Assembly: GCA_002633005.1 (NCBI GenBank)
Contig: NMRA01000007.1
Span: forward strand, 1,576,001-1,640,000
DNA: 64,000 nucleotides
Origin: Phoronis australis
Lineage: Eukaryota > Phoronida > Phoronidae
Reading direction: 5' to 3'
Shown here: positions 59,201-64,000 of the stretch, piece by piece
Position numbering within the stretch: position 1 is the stretch's first letter
How the letters are laid out: every line of letters starts with the position of its first letter
Translations under genes and position numbers: made by a program
Notes under the pieces: model-generated
What the model saw: the letters and a program-made list of their open reading frames with translations, nothing else
Database searches by the model: none
What the model was told of the DNA's origin: nothing

Positions 59201-59555
59201 TTCGAAATTATATACAGGCCCGTTTCACGTTAAATTAAAAGAACAGCGGCAGAGGCTTTTGCAGAATGGCTGGTCCTTCTAAAACACACCAAAGTAAATG
59301 AATTACGTTATTATTACTTAAGCATTTCAATGCCCGCTGATCTGGCGCGGTCTGGAAGTTTTCAACCGAAACGCACAATTAACTTACGGATATAAACGGG
59401 AATGCGGTTCCAGGCTCAAGAGGCTCACTCTCGTGCGACATCTGGTGCTTAATATAACTGTCTAGTCCTTCATTCTTGAAGACGGCCGATTCTTCCTCTT
59501 GACTGAATAAGGCTGCACTGGACACAGCTATATTTACAGCCGACTTTGGAGAAGT
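56220..59555 (-). CDS. NT5C1A-like: Cytosolic 5'-nucleotidase I (five exons, N-terminus missing)
   Basis: Dephosphorylates AMP and other nucleoside monophosphates in the cytosol in known family members. Exons 5' to 3' are 59388-59555, 58938-59067, 57821-57946, 56857-57038 and 56220-56621. The phases (0,1,1,0) all fit, and the sum is 1008 nt or 335 residues. The match to vertebrate cN-I is strong over the whole length: [88 protein letters not shown]. The LDAVLF segment has Leu where the human protein has Gly (FDGDAVLF). The tail is Pro/Glu-rich. A first exon for about 30-50 N-terminal residues is expected upstream of 59560 but I could not place it. Which paralogue (1A or 1B) is not decided. 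Confidence 0.95.
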
Positions 59556-61997
59556 CTGAAACAGTTCATCAACATCTTGTTTTGTTTATTTTAATCTAAT
59601 CGGCAACACATTTTTTTTCACTACAAGGGTGTTAAGTTTTAGGGACAGTCTAAAAACTACCCTTGGGTTTCATGGGCGGTAATCGTACCCTTTCCATGGG
59701 TGGGCCGCAATGCACTTATCACTGACGCAACCCTTATTACAGTACACAAAACACTCCAAGAATTTTCAACACACGCGAAGCGCACAGAAGCTGAACTTAA
59801 TTGAGGTACATTTACTAACGGACAAAAACATTTTGTCGCGGTAAATTCGCCCCCATGCATGACAAGGGCCATCTGTTTTACGTGTGCACAATGTAAAATC
59901 AGTATTGCTTTGCTTTCCTATGTTGTCTCACTTCAGCATTGTCAAACGTCGTTCCTAACAAGATGACCACAGAGTNTCCCACTTCCCTTGACATCATCGT
60001 GCAAACCTGTAGGTGTTCAAATGGAACCCTCCTGGGGTCCTCATATTAGTTTCCCACTAGACACAGCAGTATGGCTTCGACAGGCACAACTATGCATCCT
60101 ATAAAGAAAATTAGTGACTAAAGAATTTGCGGATCAACACCGAGTTGTTTTCTCATCTCGGTTCATGAAACTTACAGAGATGAATAAATTATACTCCACA
60201 CGCACACGCACACACAGTGCCCAAACGAACACACGTTTACATGATATCACGGTGCCTTGTTGATTTCTTCTCGCAATCCACATCTTTCCAAGTCATTAAC
60301 AGATTCTTCTCGGGATCTCTTAAATCCCGGACATTTTTGCTTTCACCTGGAGAGCCTTCGCGTATGCACTTGGGGACAAATTGATAATTGTGAGTTGTAT
60401 TATTACGTCTACTGTTTAATATGACAATCGATTTTTGAGTACTTTGTTTCAATTGACTAGTGGGGTGCATCCCATGAAAAACCTGCTGTCGAGTTGCGAA
60501 TTTGCCATAAAACCTGGGTTTAGAGACTACTTGAAATACAAAGCATGGCGTAAACTAGTGAAGTACATCGTAAAACATATCTGTGGACTCGTTGAGGAGG
60601 AAGTTTCCGGATTGTCTGTGTGCATGCCTGTTTGTTGCTTGCTCGATATACACGTTTTCTTAGCCTAAGGGATATATGACCGAAAGGCCAGTGAAGACAT
60701 ATTTTGTGTAGTTTTCCAACTGCAGGGCAATACACGTTATGCAACAAGATGATGACGATTATCTCCTGCTTCCTCTCACGAGTGAACTATCTTTACAGCG
60801 TGTATCCTACACATGTACAGCCACTTACAAACAGATACTTTACCATACTTTTCAAACGAAGGCCCAAGGAAAACATGAAAACATAGACCTAGATTTCCAG
60901 GGCAAATTCAGTCAGATTCTAAAATTTAAAAAGACGCATTTTATGATGTGAAGTTGTCGGTTTCGGTTTTCACTAGAAGAAGGTTAGTAAACACAGTCCC
61001 ACGTAAATCAATGCCATAGCCACCGTTGCAAATCGTTGAAACGAAGGTGACAAATAATTTAAATCTTGGTCACTTATTTTGATCAGAAATTTTATTAATC
61101 AATTTCTACAGTTCTACGGATTGTGATCTGACAGGAAACTAAATAAGGGGGCAGTTTATGTTCGTGCATTCATGAATATTTAACTTATAAATCACTGTAT
61201 TTCAGAATGAATTACAACCCATCACTACGAAATAAAACATTCGAGGGGTGTATGAAAGAAACGCCAACTGAGTTGTGTTCCGTAAGGCTTAATTTTTGCT
61301 AGTTTGGCGTGGCACAAGTATTCGAGGGATATCGCCACGCCCCTACAAGCGAAAAATGCGATCTCACTATCTTTCACTCGCCATTATCTTGCGTTAGAGA
61401 GCCGGTCCGTTTGCAAAATAATCCAATGATTGCTTTGTCGTTTCCCAAATTATTACAAAATAGTCAATTTCTTATAAAGCTAAATGCTTGGGTAAGTATC
61501 TTCTACTGTCCCAGAAGTTAAAAACATCAAAAACAAAAATTACCAACGAATCATCCAGACTTGTAGTCACGAAAACTGAAAACCCTAAACATTGCTATTT
61601 AAGTTACATACTTGGAACTAGAGTACTGCTGTTGTCTCTCAGTTAGTGATTAATTGCCACTGTTGTTTTCTTATTGAAAGGCGAATAGGTAAAAACATCC
61701 ACATGTATTTAATAAAATAAAAGTGTATATAACACAACAACCCATCTATTAGGAAAAAATCAAGGTCATACCTCATTTTCATCTAAACAATCTTAAAGTG
61801 GCCCCTGTTAAATACCATTCATTGAAACACAAATAGAATCTAATAAATTATCACCCCTAATGAGACTCAAAAAATCTAAAAAGTCTTTTCATCACGATTT
61901 TCTAATTTTTTTAATATTCTTCCACAGTCCTTAATTTGCCAGCCTTCAGCTGGCCAATGCAACTGGTCGCAGACTCTCGATAACAGTTTTGGCGACC
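59556..61997. other. Spacer and possible 5' exons of the nucleotidase gene
   Basis: Should contain the missing first exon of the nucleotidase. Candidate frames (for example 60237-60470 on the minus strand) lack a decisive match. One N lies near 59976. A short CA-rich tract sits at 60199-60216. Confidence 0.4.
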
Positions 61998-62210
61998 TCA
62001 TTTTCGTTTTGACTTCCTGGAATTTTGGTGAAGTCTCATATGGCGAGCTGGCACCAACCTATGTGTCGAGCACTGTTCGAAGTTCAATAACTCCTTCAGA
62101 CCAATCAAATCCTTTATGACACCGTATGTGCAAAGCTGGTCTATGCTCCCCAGAATAGAGCGGCCACCTGATGCACGCTGCATGGACTTCCGGACGGAAA
62201 TGACAGACAG
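61998..62210 (-). other. In-frame SOCS-box-like extension after the TAA
   Basis: Seventy sense codons continue the ankyrin frame and end at 61998. Together with the SPLSLQ before the TAA they follow the SOCS box pattern P-x-S-L-x-x-L-C-x-x-x-I-R. Ser stands at the usual Cys, and a Cullin-box-like hydrophobic stretch follows. Basic tail NSRKSKRK. It could be read through, decayed, or opened by a sequencing error. Confidence 0.65.
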
Positions 62211-63398
62211 TTATTGAAGAGACAAAGGGCTGTGAAGGTGGCGTCTCAGCATTCCGATATATCGAGGATCTACTTTATAAAACATCAGTTCTTCTGCGTC
62301 GATCCACTGCTCACCATGTATAGGATATCCACTAGCTTCAAGGAGGTGAAAAAATTGTACCAATTTCTCCGTAGAGTATTTGTTACGAGCCGGAACTTGT
62401 TTCAAAAGAACGAAGCTTAATTTTCTGATTCTATGGTTACGATGTATGACGTATCGTGGGCATGCAATTTTGTCAGCATTGACAACTGCGCCATGCTTAA
62501 TTAAGCACCGAACTATTTCCAAGGAAGGCTTCTTCTTGAGACAAGCCAAATCAACAGCACGCATACCCTTGCTAGTTACAGCATTGTAATTAGCCCAATA
62601 GTGTAGGAGAATGTCCACAATGACTTCCTTGGCGTCGTGTGCTGACACTGCAGAATGAAGTGGCGTAAAGCCATTCCCATCCTTGATGTTGACATGCGCA
62701 CCAACCTTTAAAAGAAATTTAACAACTTCTTCTTGACCCGACCTCACAGCGAGATGGAGAGGGGTCATGTTTGAACGGTTCTGTGGCTGATTAACATTCG
62801 CACCCAAACTCACCAGGCATTTAACAGCTTGAAGGCTGCTTTCAGAAGCCAAGCCAAGTGCAGGGCGCCCACTGCCGTCAACAATCAAGCCAGCACCAGC
62901 TTTGTGCAACATTTGGATCATTTCAACATTTTCAGAGCGTATAGCGTAAAACAATGGTAATCGCTGGCTCCCAGGCTCTCCGGGAATGTCCGCGCGTCCA
63001 AGACAATCTACTTTAGCACCGTGCTCTAACAGAACTTTGACCACTTCCTTATGAGATGAGCGAACAGCCAAAGTCAGAGGTGACTCAGCTCCATTTTCGT
63101 AGCTCACAGCGGCCCCGGCTTTCAGTAACATTTTAACAATATTCAAGCGACCTTTTCTTGCCGCGTAGTGCAAGGGACCCCATCCGTCATTTCCACATAA
63201 ATTTGAAGAGGCTCCATTCTTTAACAGAACATCCACTACTTTTTTGTGACCGTTTTCACAAGACACGTGAAGTGCTGTTCGTCCCCACAGCCCACAGCCT
63301 TTGTCTACACTGTCTGGGTATTCTTTCAGGATGATCTTCACTTCATTAGCTCTGCCTTCTTCCGCGGCAGAATGTAACGGCAACCAATTAAGCTCCAT
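62211..63398 (-). CDS. Ankyrin-repeat protein of ASB type (stop inside the SOCS-like box)
   Basis: Single open frame of 395 residues from ATG 63398. An in-frame TGA lies 6 bases before it, and a good acceptor (ttttgcag) sits just upstream, so the exon begins in 5' leader. Nine ankyrin repeats fill residues 1 to about 310, with typical PLHYAARKG, PLHLAVRSGQ and TPLHSAVS turns. The remainder (about residues 311-395) is a C-terminal linker ending RRHLHSPLSLQ. The TAA at 62211-62213 is followed in the same frame by 70 more codons (to 61998) that resemble a SOCS box: LSVISVRKS, then GSIDQL, then VIKDLIGLKELL. SOCS-box ankyrin proteins recruit target proteins to Elongin/Cullin ubiquitin ligases. 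As annotated the product would lack that function. Confidence 0.9.
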   Translation of the reverse strand: MELNWLPLHSAAEEGRANEVKIILKEYPDSVDKGCGLWGRTALHVSCENGHKKVVDVLLKNGASSNLCGNDGWGPLHYAARKGRLNIVKMLLKAGAAVSYENGAESPLTLAVRSSHKEVVKVLLEHGAKVDCLGRADIPGEPGSQRLPLFYAIRSENVEMIQMLHKAGAGLIVDGSGRPALGLASESSLQAVKCLVSLGANVNQPQNRSNMTPLHLAVRSGQEEVVKFLLKVGAHVNIKDGNGFTPLHSAVSAHDAKEVIVDILLHYWANYNAVTSKGMRAVDLACLKKKPSLEIVRCLIKHGAVVNADKIACPRYVIHRNHRIRKLSFVLLKQVPARNKYSTEKLVQFFHLLEASGYPIHGEQWIDAEELMFYKVDPRYIGMLRRHLHSPLSLQ

Positions 63399-64000
63399 CG
63401 TTCATCTGCAAAACGAAGACATCAACTTTCATTCGGATTTAATAGACGAGTCTCTGACACTGCACATCGTCTTTAGCGCCATGGCAATTAATGGCCATAG
63501 ACTAGAGCAACAGTCGATATTTCTTACCAACTTATCGCATCCAATGAATGACCATTCTTCTTAGAAATAAACACGGTGGGCGCGTGGTGTAACTGTTGGT
63601 GGTTGCTGTTATTTCCAAAAATACGTGACTGCTCTGGGGAATAAGAGAGCCGTGCTTCAGCAAATGCCAGCAGCGATATCCTCATTTCAATCAGACGAAC
63701 TGACAACATAAGACAGTATGACTTTCAAAGAAATCCTGAAGCTCCTGCACAGAGTCAAATGGTCCTTACAACTATACTAGGCCTAACCAAAGCCCTCAAA
63801 ATATAGGTCTACCGATAGTTTACTAGATTAGTGGAGCTGGAATACCATATAAGTTCAAGCAAGTTGTTCTAGACGAGTTAACAGCCGCAAAACTCGACAC
63901 TAAGTGTCACACCTGTCACAATGAAATGACCACCCCAGAACGTGCAAAACCTGACGTGCAATTGCCGTAAAACAATCTAAGAACAGGCTAATTTGATAAA
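63399..64000 (-). other. Upstream region of the ankyrin gene
   Basis: Contains the acceptor of a leader intron. No coding exon recognised; frames on both strands are short. Confidence 0.4.

Noticed and set aside
60237-60470. Possible N-terminal exon of the nucleotidase gene
   Set aside because: It is a minus-strand frame in a plausible place, but with no similarity to the family N-terminus and no convincing donor in phase 0.
62164-62213. Short intron removing the TAA in the ankyrin gene
   Set aside because: A GT-AG pair about 46 bases apart exists (GTCTCTTC to ATGCAG), but it would delete the best SOCS-like residues and is very short for this genome.
1-64000. CRISPR arrays, prokaryotic operons, plasmid or phage features
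   Set aside because: No regularly spaced repeats with variable spacers. Genes have introns and the repeats are eukaryotic transposons and SINE-like units.

Overview
The window looks like nuclear DNA of an animal. Genes are split by GT-AG introns, intergenic DNA is AT-rich, and there is a dense load of small DNA transposons, tRNA-derived SINE-like units, foldback elements and one LTR-retroelement fragment. The recognisable proteins (organic solute transporter alpha, cytosolic 5'-nucleotidase I, an ankyrin/SOCS-box protein) and the repeat content fit a marine invertebrate, possibly an invertebrate deuterostome. That placement is inference. There are no operons, and most open frames here are chance frames in repeats or introns.

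Layout. Positions 1-30435 (copy A, left edge outside the window) and about 30577-54003 (copy B) are two direct copies of one large unit. Each copy carries the same two genes tail to tail. The first is a plus-strand gene of unknown function with acidic, repeat-bearing C-terminal sequence. The second is a minus-strand seven-exon gene for an organic solute transporter alpha (SLC51A) homologue, spread over 12-22 kb. In copy A both genes have open exons, and the transporter has two alternative-looking first exons (16.3 and 26.4 kb). In copy B the plus-strand gene is wrecked by stops and frameshifts. The copy B transporter keeps all seven exons open but has lost the splice donor of exon 3.

The two copies work as a natural insertion-site comparison. 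Many elements sit in one copy and are missing from the other, which gives their borders. Copy A only: a 2.55 kb TTAA-flanked element, a mariner-like 0.96 kb element, a 4.45 kb P-like element with a broken THAP finger, three MITEs with 15 bp ends and 5 bp target duplications, a Bel/Pao-like LTR fragment, and a 13-copy 30 bp minisatellite. Copy B only: a 2.75 kb hAT-like element, a 1.6 kb TTAA-flanked element with a broken THAP domain, and two palindromic foldback elements. A third palindrome is whole in B and one-armed in A.

Right of 54.0 kb the sequence is single copy. A foldback element lies at 54.6 kb. A cytosolic 5'-nucleotidase I gene (minus strand, five exons recognised, 56220-59555) is followed by a nine-repeat ankyrin protein gene (minus strand, 62211-63398). 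The ankyrin frame carries on past one TAA into an in-frame SOCS-box-like tail ending at 61998. No rRNA, true tRNA gene, CRISPR array or prokaryotic feature was seen.
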